Assembly: GCF_003610465.1 (NCBI RefSeq) | Contig: NZ_RAQI01000003.1 | Span: forward strand, 124,001 to 188,000 | Length of the DNA: 64,000 bases | Direction: 5' to 3' | Source of the DNA: Xenorhabdus ehlersii | GTDB taxonomy: Bacteria; Pseudomonadota; Gammaproteobacteria; Enterobacterales; Enterobacteriaceae | Part shown: positions 46,089-54,870 of the stretch, piece after piece | How positions within the stretch are numbered: position 1 is the first letter of the stretch | Layout: every line of letters starts with the position of its first letter | Made by a program: the position numbers and the translations under genes | Notes under the pieces: generated by a model | What the model was told of the DNA's origin: nothing | Seen by the model: only the letters and a program-made list of their open reading frames with translations | The model's database searches: none

Positions 46089-48182
46089 TTAGAAGCGTAC
46101 TTTCATACCGATACCCACTTCACGCGGCTCCAGCATGTATCCTGAAGTCCCAGCCTTACGATCGTTGTATTTCTGTGTCGGCGCACGTCTGTCAAAGATG
46201 TTATTTCCGTAAGCAAAGAGTTCCAGATAGTTGGTCGGATTATATGATAAACGGAGATTGGACACTAAATAGGAACTGACTCGCAACTCGGGATCGTTCT
46301 GGTCATTTGAGAAGTAACGATCTACGTAACGAAGATCGCCACTCAGGCGAACTTTTTCGATGATGTTCCAATCAGCACCGACGTTAAACATGTAGCCAGG
46401 CGCTTTAGCGAATTTTTTTCCTTCAAACAAGTTGCCTCGATAATCGGCAAATTTTTTGATTTCGGTATGGAGCAATCCAAGTCCACCACGTAGGCGAAGG
46501 TTGTCCAGCACACGATAATCGGCCCCCAGCTCAAGTCCATAGGTTACCGCCTTATCGGCGTTGACAAGGATAGAACCGTTAGGTCTGTCTTCCGTGTAAT
46601 CCTCTACAGAACTCTGGAACCCCTTATAATCTGTATAAAAGATATTACCGGTTACCAGCAATCGATTATTGAGCGCGTTACCACGCGCAAACAACTCGTA
46701 ATTCCAAGCCTTCTCTGGAGCGAAGGTGTAATAGGAATGCCCAGAGAAATTCACACCTGTACCACCCGGCGCATAGCCTTTGCTTATCAGAGTACCGATG
46801 GTTATATCGTCAGTAACGTCATAGGCGAGAGAAACTTTCGGGAGAATAGCATGGAATCCTTTGCTATATTCATGATAAACGCCGGGCACATAGCTGGTGA
46901 CCCCTTTATGCTTAACCTGGTCATATTGATAACGTAAACCGCCAGTCAGAGCCCATTTTTCCGCAAAACGCCTGGTAGTCTCTGAGAAAAGACCGACACT
47001 GGTATTAGTCAGATCGGCATCTGCCTTGCCCAACTGATTATCAAGCACATTCGTGGCCTTATCACGCGAATAATAGAGCCCTGTCACTCCACTCCAAATT
47101 GAATATTCATCACCAAAGTTCAAACGTATTTCGTTGGAAACATTGTTCGAATCGCGATTTGCGATACCTGGAATTGCCTTCGTGAAAGTGTAACGGTACT
47201 TCGATGCAGAATATTGGAGCTGGTTGGAGAGCACCATATCGTTTTCGAATGTATATTGAAGATCTAAGATGCCGACATCACTGTTGGTCTTGGCTCTGTT
47301 GGTGCTTAGCGTCAAGTTATTCAAATCACGGTAGGGTAATGACGCCGACTCACTGTCAGGATTTTTTGCGGCCATATGGGAGTAGGTCAGTTTGGCCAAC
47401 CAAGGGCTATCCAGCGGTTGCCAAAGTGCCTTAACGCGGACATCCAGATTTTCGAAATCTTTGTTCATATCAGAATCAGAGAAACTGGGGTTGGTATATT
47501 TAATGAACGTATTTCTGCCGCTGTAATCCATGGCGAGGCGTACTGCGAGATCGTCTGTCAATGGGCCATTGACAGTAAAGGAAGCACGTTTCTTTTGGTG
47601 GCTTCCGTACAAAATCTGCCCATCGAATTCAGGGGTAAAGGTGGGATCATTAGTCTTGACAATCACCGCACCGGCGATGCTATTTGCCCCCTGTGTCGTC
47701 GTTTGTGGGCCTCGGAATACTTCTACTGAATTCACGTCCCAAACAGGCCCTCTCCCCAAACTAAATTCAGCGGAGCTGATATAACGTCCATCAACACTGA
47801 TGGTCGCTCGCGGTATGGGTTTGGAAAGAAAAGTATTCCCTCCTACGAGAGGCCCGTTTGTCTCAATACCGCGAATACTCGGCGCACCTGTACTGCTAGT
47901 GTAAAGCACATTGGGTGTACCCTGCAAAATATCAACGATAGTTGTCGCCTCAGGCTTACTCTGTATCTCCTGCCCGGAGATAACCGTGACTGAGCTTGAC
48001 GTTCTCTGCAGAGATCTTTCTGTTTTTTCACCCGTTACCGTGATGACATCGGCGTCATCGCTCCCCGTTTTGTTTTTCTCTGCTTGAGTCAAAGCGGTAG
48101 CTTGTCCCCCCAAGGACGATAAGGAAAACAAAATCGCACTGCTAAGTAACACTTTTCTGCGCGAAAAAAGCAGATTCCCCAT
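46089..48182 (-). CDS. TonB-dependent siderophore receptor (BauA/FatA-like)
   Basis: This outer-membrane ferric siderophore receptor has about 697 residues. Its signal peptide (RKVLLSSAILFSLSSLGGQATA) is followed by an early TonB-box-like VITVTGEK and a plug domain (SSSVTVISGQEIQSK, RGIETNGP, VEVFRGPQTTTQGANSIAGAV). A 22-strand barrel ends in VGIGMKVRF with the terminal Phe needed for assembly. The MIMIM starts upstream fall inside a Fur box, so I choose the later Met (MGNLLFS). Context with histidine-decarboxylase relics suggests a histamine-hydroxamate siderophore such as anguibactin or acinetobactin as ligand. Confidence 0.9.
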   Translation of the reverse strand: MGNLLFSRRKVLLSSAILFSLSSLGGQATALTQAEKNKTGSDDADVITVTGEKTERSLQRTSSSVTVISGQEIQSKPEATTIVDILQGTPNVLYTSSTGAPSIRGIETNGPLVGGNTFLSKPIPRATISVDGRYISSAEFSLGRGPVWDVNSVEVFRGPQTTTQGANSIAGAVIVKTNDPTFTPEFDGQILYGSHQKKRASFTVNGPLTDDLAVRLAMDYSGRNTFIKYTNPSFSDSDMNKDFENLDVRVKALWQPLDSPWLAKLTYSHMAAKNPDSESASLPYRDLNNLTLSTNRAKTNSDVGILDLQYTFENDMVLSNQLQYSASKYRYTFTKAIPGIANRDSNNVSNEIRLNFGDEYSIWSGVTGLYYSRDKATNVLDNQLGKADADLTNTSVGLFSETTRRFAEKWALTGGLRYQYDQVKHKGVTSYVPGVYHEYSKGFHAILPKVSLAYDVTDDITIGTLISKGYAPGGTGVNFSGHSYYTFAPEKAWNYELFARGNALNNRLLVTGNIFYTDYKGFQSSVEDYTEDRPNGSILVNADKAVTYGLELGADYRVLDNLRLRGGLGLLHTEIKKFADYRGNLFEGKKFAKAPGYMFNVGADWNIIEKVRLSGDLRYVDRYFSNDQNDPELRVSSYLVSNLRLSYNPTNYLELFAYGNNIFDRRAPTQKYNDRKAGTSGYMLEPREVGIGMKVRF

Positions 48183-48219
48183 CTTTATACCAATAGGCGT
48201 GACTGTCTTTATAGATTTA

Positions 48220-48241
48220 ATTCTCATTATCATTATCATTA
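48220..48241. promoter_or_regulatory. Fur box upstream of the TonB receptor
   Basis: On the minus strand three consecutive GATAAT-type hexamers (GATAAT, GATAAT, GAGAAT) match the Fur box. Iron-dependent repression of the receptor, and possibly of the rightward genes ~200 nt away, is expected. Confidence 0.9.
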
Positions 48242-48439
48242 ACGTTCACAGGCTGCCAATATTATGTTAACCTTCACATTTGTCAATTGTATATTTGTCA
48301 GTTCGCTTCAAATACGGCAGCCACTGCAACGCACATTCTGCGGGCAGCATTAGTCCTCCTATGTGGCATTTAATGGATATTGGCTCGTATTAATGCATTG
48401 TGAAAAACGACAGCTCAGTTTGATAAAACGAGAAAATCC

Positions 48440-48838
48440 ATGTTGAATATTGATTCAGGAAAGTTATCGCACGTATCTGACAACCGGAAGACTATCGCAG
48501 CGCATGAAAAAGACACCAGAGACACTATCAATAATTCAATGCCGTATGCAGATGTACCATTCGATCTTATTCAACAATCGTTGGGGATGACACCTGAGAA
48601 TGACCTAATCTTCGACGTTTATATTCAGATTCATGCCAATAATGTGCTGAATGATGCCCTTAAAACCCCGCCTGGTAGCGATATACGCTACTGGCAAATC
48701 GATTCCGATAAAAAAGCATCCATGTTCGGTCTTAAATTCGAAATTATGGAAGATGTTAATGAACCACCCATTATGGATGTGATTCGGTCAGGGGCGGTTT
48801 GTTATCTGACCGAGCCATATAACCCTACTCCGCTCTGA
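48440..48838 (+). pseudogene. NRPS condensation-domain fragment
   Basis: The 132-codon ORF matches only the C-terminal half of a nonribosomal peptide synthetase condensation domain: DTINNSMPYADVPFDLIQQ is the typical substrate-channel region, followed by DLIFDVYIQIH. The HHxxxDG catalytic motif, all other NRPS domains and a recognisable 3' end are missing. It is a relic of a siderophore synthetase, lying 13 nt before the binding-protein gene, so the promoter of the lost synthesis operon may now drive uptake. Confidence 0.8.
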
Positions 48839-48851
48839 AAGAGAAAACGTT

Positions 48852-49811
48852 ATGCGATCTGCTATTACTGTCATATTACTGTGCTTGATGGGGACATCGG
48901 CCTTTGCTGCAACGCGGCAGGTCACGGATACTATGGGACGGGAAGTCGTTATTCCTGAGGAACCCCAACGTATTGTGGTGATGAGCGAGCCAGCTATCGG
49001 TCTGCCCCTAATGGAACTGGGTGTTCAACCGGTCGGCAGTTATGGTCGTTCGGAAGATGGCACCTATCAGTTTGGTGCAGATTTCGTCGATGCTGTGCTC
49101 GGTGAAGGATACACAAAACCACAAGGTATCAGTGCTGGTCGGGAGATCGATCTGGAAAAACTTTACGCACTTAAACCCGACCTTATTATTGGAACAGAAT
49201 TCGATATCGACAAGGTAAAACAGCTTTCAACGGTGGCTCCTGTTTATCTGCAAAATTTCCTTTCTGGAAAATTCCATCATTTCAATATTGAAGAAAATTT
49301 GGCCAGACTTACCGGGCGTGAGCAGAATTTTCAAGAACGGCGGGATATGTATTTACAACGCGTAGCGGAAACGCGCGAACTTTTGCCGGAAAATCCGGCT
49401 AATAAGACCTATCTACCTATTCTTGTAACAGATCAGATCAATGTCGTCGGAGAAGCAACTGGTTTCACTCAAGCATTGGAAGATCTTGGTTTCACCCGCT
49501 TGAATCTCTCGGCACAAGGCGGTCTTTCTGCCCCCTCATCTCAATTACTTTTACAGTTGAGTGCCGACAAATTAGGCGAACTCAATCCGGACGTTCTGGT
49601 AGTACTCAACAGTTGGGGCAGCAAGGAGCACGATGAGAACGCTATTCGTTCCGCACTTGATAGGATTGTGCCTGGATGGGCTCATTATATGAAACCCGCT
49701 AGCGAAAAACGGATTATTTTTCTTAATGCAGGCAAAGTTTTTACCCCCACGTTTGCCAGTGCGGAACATACTCTCAGAGCCGTGGGAGAATGGGCTAAGA
49801 CAAAGCAATAA
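48852..49811 (+). CDS. Siderophore ABC transporter, periplasmic binding protein
   Basis: The 319-residue protein is a FhuD/BtuF-type (cluster A-II) binding protein. A signal peptide (ITVILLCLMGTSAFA) precedes VTDTMGREVVIPEEPQRIVV. Two lobes are joined by a rigid helix; LYALKPDLIIG and ELNPDVLVVLNSWG are typical lobe motifs. It likely delivers the ferric siderophore to the two permeases encoded downstream. Comparable genes are FatB and BauB. Confidence 0.9.
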   Translation: MRSAITVILLCLMGTSAFAATRQVTDTMGREVVIPEEPQRIVVMSEPAIGLPLMELGVQPVGSYGRSEDGTYQFGADFVDAVLGEGYTKPQGISAGREIDLEKLYALKPDLIIGTEFDIDKVKQLSTVAPVYLQNFLSGKFHHFNIEENLARLTGREQNFQERRDMYLQRVAETRELLPENPANKTYLPILVTDQINVVGEATGFTQALEDLGFTRLNLSAQGGLSAPSSQLLLQLSADKLGELNPDVLVVLNSWGSKEHDENAIRSALDRIVPGWAHYMKPASEKRIIFLNAGKVFTPTFASAEHTLRAVGEWAKTKQ

Positions 49812-49898
49812 AATGATCTCGTCCGCCAGAGGCTGTGTGAATGCAACTTATTTTTATACTTGCTCCTATTAATCAGGATTTTTCAATCAAGTGAATAA

Positions 49899-50379
49899 GT
49901 GATGAGAGAATTAACGTCAATGCAGGCAGCCTGCTGGGTTGGGCGAGAACTATTCCCGGAGGGAACACTTTGTTATTCAAAATATACGCATTATTCGGTG
50001 GCAAAAATCGCCAAATTACTGCGTATCAAATCTTGTTTAGTAGAATCCTTACCCATTATATCGATTCTATCTGTGTCTCCGGGTAAAAATGATAATTTCC
50101 TCCATTACTTGCGGGATTGTTGTTGCAAAACGGAAAAACGTTGAACGTATTACAGTCGATGTTGATTACATTTCGGCTCAGGACAAGATCATCTCAGGTT
50201 CATGTAATGGCCAGACACCACTGATGATGTGGGCGTCCATTCGCAGTCACTCGTTTGCCGATTGGCAGCGCCGCGCCACCACGGCACATCATCACGACAG
50301 TAGTAAAATCGATGCATTAATCAATAATGTCATTGCTGAATCGCGCCAGATAGTCCAAATGCAGGATGCTGTCATGTGA
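49899..50379 (+). pseudogene. Shattered NRPS / histidine decarboxylase relics
   Basis: Four collapsed pieces are readable. [13 protein letters not shown] is the start motif of an NRPS condensation/cyclisation domain. It runs straight into [18 protein letters not shown] and AKLLRIKS, a pyridoxal-phosphate histidine decarboxylase segment. In another frame IDSICVSG then [30 protein letters not shown] and [17 protein letters not shown] follow. A short C-terminal piece [15 protein letters not shown] ends it. Several internal deletions and a one-base shift at the SGHK cofactor-Lys site are visible. Histamine made by such an enzyme is a building block of anguibactin and acinetobactin. Confidence 0.8.
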
Positions 50380-50489
50380 GAGGTAAAAACAACTACATTG
50401 GGGCTTACCTTGTGATTTTGGTATGCTAGCCAAATCATAACTATTACACTGTAATTTATTTTATATAAGATAAACTGAAGGAGCCTTTG

Positions 50490-51293
50490 GTGCTTACAGC
50501 AAAAAATATCACCGCAACTTACGGCAAGAAAACCGTATTGCATGATTTGTCAGTAGACTTTGCCCAAGGGCGCATCACTGCACTCGTCGGGTCTAATGGC
50601 TGCGGTAAGTCGACACTGCTGAAGTCCATCATGGGTTTCATCCCCTTGAAAAGCGGAGAAATTCTGTTGGAAGGTAAGCTGATTACAGGGATAGGTCGCA
50701 AAGCGCTGGCTCGAAAAATCTCTTATCTGCCGCAGGAATGCCACTGCCCGGATTACATGACGCTGGGAGAGTTGATCGAGCTGGCAGCTTGTGGGCGTAA
50801 TTCGTTTTTCGGCGGGCCATCCTCGCGGGATCGCAAATTGTTTCATGATGTACTGGAAATCGTCGGCTTAGCCGATAAGGCAGGCTCTCAAGTCAACTCC
50901 CTTTCAGGAGGGCAACGCCAGCGCGCTTGGGTGGCGATGGTGCTTGCACAGGACACTGACATCATTCTTATGGACGAGCCAGTGAACCACTTAGATATCA
51001 AATATCAATACACGGTGCTTAAACTGGTTCGCGATCTCTCACTCCAGCACGGAAAAACCATCGTTGTAGTATTACATGATTTAAATCTAACAACGACTTT
51101 TGCCGATGATGTTGTGATGCTGAATACTGGCAACGTTATTGCTGCAGGTGCTGTCAATAAAACGATAACGGTAGATAATATCCAGCGCGTATTCGATATT
51201 CCGGCCGATATTTTCAGTTACAACGGTAGCCTTATCTGTCAGCCTTATCCGGGCATAAACCACCCTGGAAATCAGTCCGGAGTATGGCGATGA
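50490..51293 (+). CDS. Siderophore ABC transporter ATPase (FecE/FepC type)
   Basis: The 267-residue ATPase has Walker A GSNGCGKSTLL, signature NSLSGGQRQRAWVAM and Walker B IILMDEPVNHLD. I choose the GTG with AAGGAG 6 nt upstream over a TTG one codon earlier. It overlaps the first permease by 10 nt. It powers ferric siderophore import with the two adjacent permeases. Confidence 0.93.
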   Translation: MLTAKNITATYGKKTVLHDLSVDFAQGRITALVGSNGCGKSTLLKSIMGFIPLKSGEILLEGKLITGIGRKALARKISYLPQECHCPDYMTLGELIELAACGRNSFFGGPSSRDRKLFHDVLEIVGLADKAGSQVNSLSGGQRQRAWVAMVLAQDTDIILMDEPVNHLDIKYQYTVLKLVRDLSLQHGKTIVVVLHDLNLTTTFADDVVMLNTGNVIAAGAVNKTITVDNIQRVFDIPADIFSYNGSLICQPYPGINHPGNQSGVWR

Positions 51294-52300
51294 AATCCAG
51301 TCTGTTCTTTATATTCGCGCCTTTTGTATTGCTGCTGATCTTTTTTTCTAGTCTCTCTTTTGGCGTGAATATTGCGTCAGTTTCGCAAATTTATGCGGCA
51401 TTAACACAGTCCGAACCGCAAAACTATGAGCAGGCAGTTATTTTATACCAGCGACTGCCACGGGCTTTGATTTCTGTTTATGTCGGTGCGGTGATGGCAT
51501 GCAGTGGTCTCGTCTTTCAGGGGCTTATCCGCAATCCACTGGCCTCCTCATCAACATTGGGAATCAATGCCGGCGCAACACTGTTTGTCATAATAGGTGC
51601 AATCAGCTTTGAGTTCGATCTGACATTGCAAGGCATAGCAGCTCTTGTCGGCGGGTTATTCGGCTTTCTGTCATCTCTTGCAGTATCTCGCCTGGCGGGC
51701 GTTAACGGCGTTTCTCGCGACTTGCTACTGATACTGTCAGGCACATTAATAGCGATGCTTTATCTTGGGATAAGCAATGCTGTTCTTCTTGCCTATCCTG
51801 CATTACGAACCGAATATTTGAGCTGGTTAGCAGGGGCTATCAATCATGCCTATATCACAAGACTTCACCATTTCTGGTGGTTCGGTATACTGGCCTTGAT
51901 GGTACTTTTATTACTGGCACGTCCACTGACACTTATTCTGCTCGGTTACGAAAAGGCGCTTTCGATTGGCGCGAATGCAGCACTTGTTTCACGCATTGCG
52001 CTGATTGCAGCCATAGTTGCATCCAGTTCTGCCGTTGCCATATGCGGTCCGATTGGTTTCGTGGGACTGGTTGTACCCCATATTGTCAAGCCTCTGGTTG
52101 GTCAGAATTTTATGCTGTCGCTGCCAGCTTGTGCTCTAACGGGGGCAAGTATCTGCTTGATTGCCAATCTCTGTGCGCAGACACTCTTCCAGCCTTATGT
52201 CATACACACCGGCATTCTAATGGATTTTTTGGGGGGATTGTTTTTTATCTGGATTATCAGAAAGCGCTATCTTTCAGCAACATCGGAGAGATCGTTATGA
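51284..52300 (+). CDS. FecCD-type siderophore permease 1
   Basis: The 338-residue inner-membrane protein has about nine to ten hydrophobic helices and FecCD motifs: RLPRALISVYVGAVMACSGLVFQGL, split here as RLPRALISVYVGA and GLVFQGLIRNPLA, plus the ATPase-coupling GPIGFVGLVVPHI. It overlaps the ATPase gene upstream and the second permease downstream (ATGA). Confidence 0.93.
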   Translation: MAMKSSLFFIFAPFVLLLIFFSSLSFGVNIASVSQIYAALTQSEPQNYEQAVILYQRLPRALISVYVGAVMACSGLVFQGLIRNPLASSSTLGINAGATLFVIIGAISFEFDLTLQGIAALVGGLFGFLSSLAVSRLAGVNGVSRDLLLILSGTLIAMLYLGISNAVLLAYPALRTEYLSWLAGAINHAYITRLHHFWWFGILALMVLLLLARPLTLILLGYEKALSIGANAALVSRIALIAAIVASSSAVAICGPIGFVGLVVPHIVKPLVGQNFMLSLPACALTGASICLIANLCAQTLFQPYVIHTGILMDFLGGLFFIWIIRKRYLSATSERSL

Positions 52301-53352
52301 ACTTCGGTCAGGCAACAGATGGACAAAGGGTATTACGTTTCGATAACGGATTGCAGATGCGTACCCGCGATATAAAAGTCGGTTTATGCCTATTTACCAT
52401 CACGATCATACTCGTGGCTATTTCTTTAAACGTCGGGATTACGAACGTTGGTATACGTGAATTCACGCATATGCTTTTCGGATACTCCCTTGAGCACCAT
52501 CAGTTTTATGCACTCTGGGTTGTACGAATACCTCATATTTTATTGGGACTGATGGTAGGTTGGTGCGCAGCCCTTGCCGGTGCTATTTTGCAGCCGATTG
52601 CTCGCAATCCGCTGGCCGACCCCGGCCTTTTTGGCATAAGTCAGGGATCTATGACGATGATCATAGTCTTACTGGCGTTTGTTCCTTCCGCACCTAAGAT
52701 GTTGATCGTCCTTGCTGCACTAGTTGGCGGACTGATTGTTGCGTTGTTTTTGACCTTGCTCGTCGGCAATAATCGCGCAAGTGGCTTGGCAATTTTACTG
52801 ATGGGGATTGCTGTCTCATCCGTTCTTAGTTCTGTCAGTTCTTTTCTTATTCTCTATCTTCCGACAGAGTTATCCTTGAATCTTGCTGGATGGATGCAAG
52901 GATCGTTGTTTCAGGCCAGTTGGTCAATTATTGCATCATTTATGCCATTATTCTTATTGAGTATTATCGGAATTCTGATCACTGGCCCCGCTTTAAACCG
53001 CTATGAGCTTGGAAACGAACTTGCTATGTCCCTTGGGGAGCCTATCAAATATTCCCGTCCGTTGCTGATGATATTTGCTGTCCTGCTAAGCGCAGCATCT
53101 GTCACTGCAGTAGGGCCATTGAGCTTTCTGGGAATATTGGCGCCGCATCTGGCCAGCTTTATTTCATCGGCCACAGGCCGCGCCCGACTGTTTCTTTCCG
53201 CTTTGGTGGGCGGCAATCTTGTCGTCACTGCGGATATTATGACGAAAACAGCACCCGCAGGAGTCTTTCTCCCTGTCGGGTTGAGTTTCACACTTATTGG
53301 CGTGCCCCTGTTCATCCTGACGATGCGGCTGAGCGCACTACGTAAACGCTGA
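52297..53352 (+). CDS. FecCD-type siderophore permease 2
   Basis: This second permease has 351 residues with about ten helices. It carries RIPHILLGLMVGW, AILQPIARNPLADPG and the coupling GPLSFLGILAPHLA. A longer open frame starts 140 codons upstream but that part is out-of-frame shadow of permease 1. The ATG overlaps the permease 1 stop. It ends the uptake operon and is followed by an IS relic. Confidence 0.93.
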   Translation: MNFGQATDGQRVLRFDNGLQMRTRDIKVGLCLFTITIILVAISLNVGITNVGIREFTHMLFGYSLEHHQFYALWVVRIPHILLGLMVGWCAALAGAILQPIARNPLADPGLFGISQGSMTMIIVLLAFVPSAPKMLIVLAALVGGLIVALFLTLLVGNNRASGLAILLMGIAVSSVLSSVSSFLILYLPTELSLNLAGWMQGSLFQASWSIIASFMPLFLLSIIGILITGPALNRYELGNELAMSLGEPIKYSRPLLMIFAVLLSAASVTAVGPLSFLGILAPHLASFISSATGRARLFLSALVGGNLVVTADIMTKTAPAGVFLPVGLSFTLIGVPLFILTMRLSALRKR

Positions 53353-53401
53353 ATATCTTGGGCGTAATATCAATTTATTGAATTATGTATAATTACACCG
53401 G

Positions 53402-53668
53402 ATGCACGACCAGTTAGTGAAATTCAGAATCTCGCAAATCAATGCGTTGCATGGTTTGCTACTGGAATTTGGTGAAACCGTGCATAAGGGAAGAGCTTAA
53501 ATGATTGACAGGTATTTCAAAGAGAACGATGCCTGTCAACGGCTAGCCACCATTCCAGGTATTGAGCCAGTGATCGCCACAACTATTGTCAGCCGTGTTG
53601 GCGATCCTGGCCTGTTGTTCTTTATGGGTATACCTAAACAAGACGGCGTAATGAGACACGCCTTATAA
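53402..53668 (+). pseudogene. IS110-family transposase relic
   Basis: Two successive in-frame pieces match IS110-type transposases: FRISQINALHGLLLEFGE corresponds to the usual LV.RTALINQIRGLL.EFG, and after a stop LATIPGIEPVIATTIVSRVGDP corresponds to the C-terminal helix-hairpin-helix IPGIGP.TAT..V...GD. The DEDD catalytic domain is gone and a stop splits the pieces. Confidence 0.8.
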
Positions 53669-53699
53669 TCTTTATTAGTTCAGGTGTTTCATAGCAAAT

Positions 53700-54014
53700 T
53701 TAAATACCATCAAATATAAAATCTATTGCAGCCTTAATCCGGTTACGGTATTGCGTGGCATCGCAAAATTTTGCACCCAAGACATGAACAGATATGCTTG
53801 CCAGCTCATGAGTCATTACAGCGTATTCTTTGTCGTCTATAAGTCTGACCAGGGGAATCATTCGATCTGGACGACGGTTGTCTGGATATTTTTCAATAGG
53901 CAGTAGTGGAATAACAATTCGGCGGTTTAACTGTCCTATAATGTCGCTCGTTACGTCCAGCAACAGCGGGTAAACGGCAGTTCTTCCAATATTATGATAA
54001 ACGGTGAATTGCAT
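53700..54014 (-). CDS. ccdB: CcdB-family gyrase toxin
   Basis: The 104-residue protein begins MQFTVYHNIGR and has DVTSDIIGQLNRRIVIPLLP and MTHELASISV, as in CcdB. Plasmid F CcdB poisons GyrA using its last residues WGI; here the end is DGI, as in the chromosomal ccdB type of E. coli O157. It lies 2 nt after its antitoxin gene. Apparently intact. Confidence 0.92.
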   Translation of the reverse strand: MQFTVYHNIGRTAVYPLLLDVTSDIIGQLNRRIVIPLLPIEKYPDNRRPDRMIPLVRLIDDKEYAVMTHELASISVHVLGAKFCDATQYRNRIKAAIDFIFDGI

Positions 54015-54016
54015 AG

Positions 54017-54253
54017 TTAAAACGTCCTGTATTCATCACTGAAACAGCCATGTTCATCATGGAAACGGTTTAATGCCTCTAGAGCCTCCGTATTCTCTTC
54101 TTGCCATTTACTCGCCTCATAATGACGTAATTCAGCATCCAGAGCAGCGGAAAGTGTTGCACTAAAATTGATACCCGCTTCACGTGCCCGACTCAGTAAA
54201 CTTCGTTCTATAGTCATTGTTACGCTCTGTGTGTTTCTTTGTTTTGCTGTCAT
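54017..54253 (-). CDS. ccdA: CcdA-family antitoxin
   Basis: The 78-residue protein has an N-terminal ribbon-helix-helix DNA-binding part (QSVTMTIERSLLSRAREAG) and an acidic C-terminal tail (EALEALNRFHDEHGCFSDEYRTF) that neutralises CcdB. A GGAGA site precedes the ATG. The pair stands between IS110 and IS630 relics, suggesting arrival with mobile DNA. Confidence 0.92.
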   Translation of the reverse strand: MTAKQRNTQSVTMTIERSLLSRAREAGINFSATLSAALDAELRHYEASKWQEENTEALEALNRFHDEHGCFSDEYRTF

Positions 54254-54379
54254 GGCTTATCTCCATCATCAATTCCACGTGTAGAATACACGGGCATCTG
54301 CACGAAGTATAGTTCTAAAAAGCCAGAGGTTCGGTGATAGTACAGATACCGATATTTGCATTATCATCACACATTGTGC

Positions 54380-54605
54380 TCACGTTTTTACTTGCCATAT
54401 GTATTGTCATCCCGGCCACAGTGAACGTCACCTGCCAGCGCGCCCAAACATGAGTAACAATTTGCGCGGTCGTGTGCATCAAATTTACCGTCAGATATGC
54501 AACTAATTCTGTCGTTTGTTCAGCAGATAAACGGCTTTCAGAGCCGCTATTTTCAGGAGCGAGTTTTTCCTCAGAGAAATAATCCTTCAGATTCAGGTGC
54601 GTTTG
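54380..54605 (-). pseudogene. IS630-family transposase N-terminal relic
   Basis: On the minus strand the readable pieces are AQQQTHLNLKDYFSEEK, ESRLSAEQTTELVAYL and MHTTAQIV.HVWARWQVTF, the N-terminal helix-turn-helix region of an IS630-type transposase. About 100 nt is nearly identical to the copy at 62180-62285. The DDE domain is absent. Confidence 0.8.
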
Positions 54606-54752
54606 CTGATGAAATTACATGTCCATGATCTGAGATGAATGAAAAATCAAGCATCTTCAATGACGATAGGTATAGTGACTTTATTGGTTGATTTTATTTA
54701 TATCTTTAAATTTTATTATCTACCCTTTTGAAGATTAATTTTAGTAAGGCTA

Positions 54753-54802
54753 TATACCCGTCATTATTAAGGTACTAAATACTTTCAATAACGACGGGTA
54801 TA
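54753..54802. repeat. Inverted repeat TATACCCGTC...GACGGGTATA
   Basis: A 16-bp inverted repeat (TATACCCGTC-A-TTATT against AATAA-C-GACGGGTATA, one mismatch) encloses 18 nt. The ends resemble those of ERIC-like palindromic elements common in Photorhabdus and Xenorhabdus, reduced to a minimal form. A degenerate end (TGACGATAGGTATA) lies at ~54658. The rest of 54606-54870 shows nothing else. Confidence 0.65.
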
Positions 54803-54870
54803 CATCACCGAATTTAACTTACAGACTTCTGAAATCACACTTATTTAATAGCGTTGAAGTTATATCATAT

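Noticed and set aside
48183-48239. Earlier Met codons (MIMIMRIKS) as start of the TonB receptor
   Set aside because: They lie within the Fur box and have no ribosome site; the later Met gives a standard signal peptide.
51877-52296. 140-codon N-terminal extension of the second siderophore permease
   Set aside because: This part is an out-of-frame reading of permease 1, Cys/His-rich and unlike any permease; the true start overlaps the permease 1 stop.
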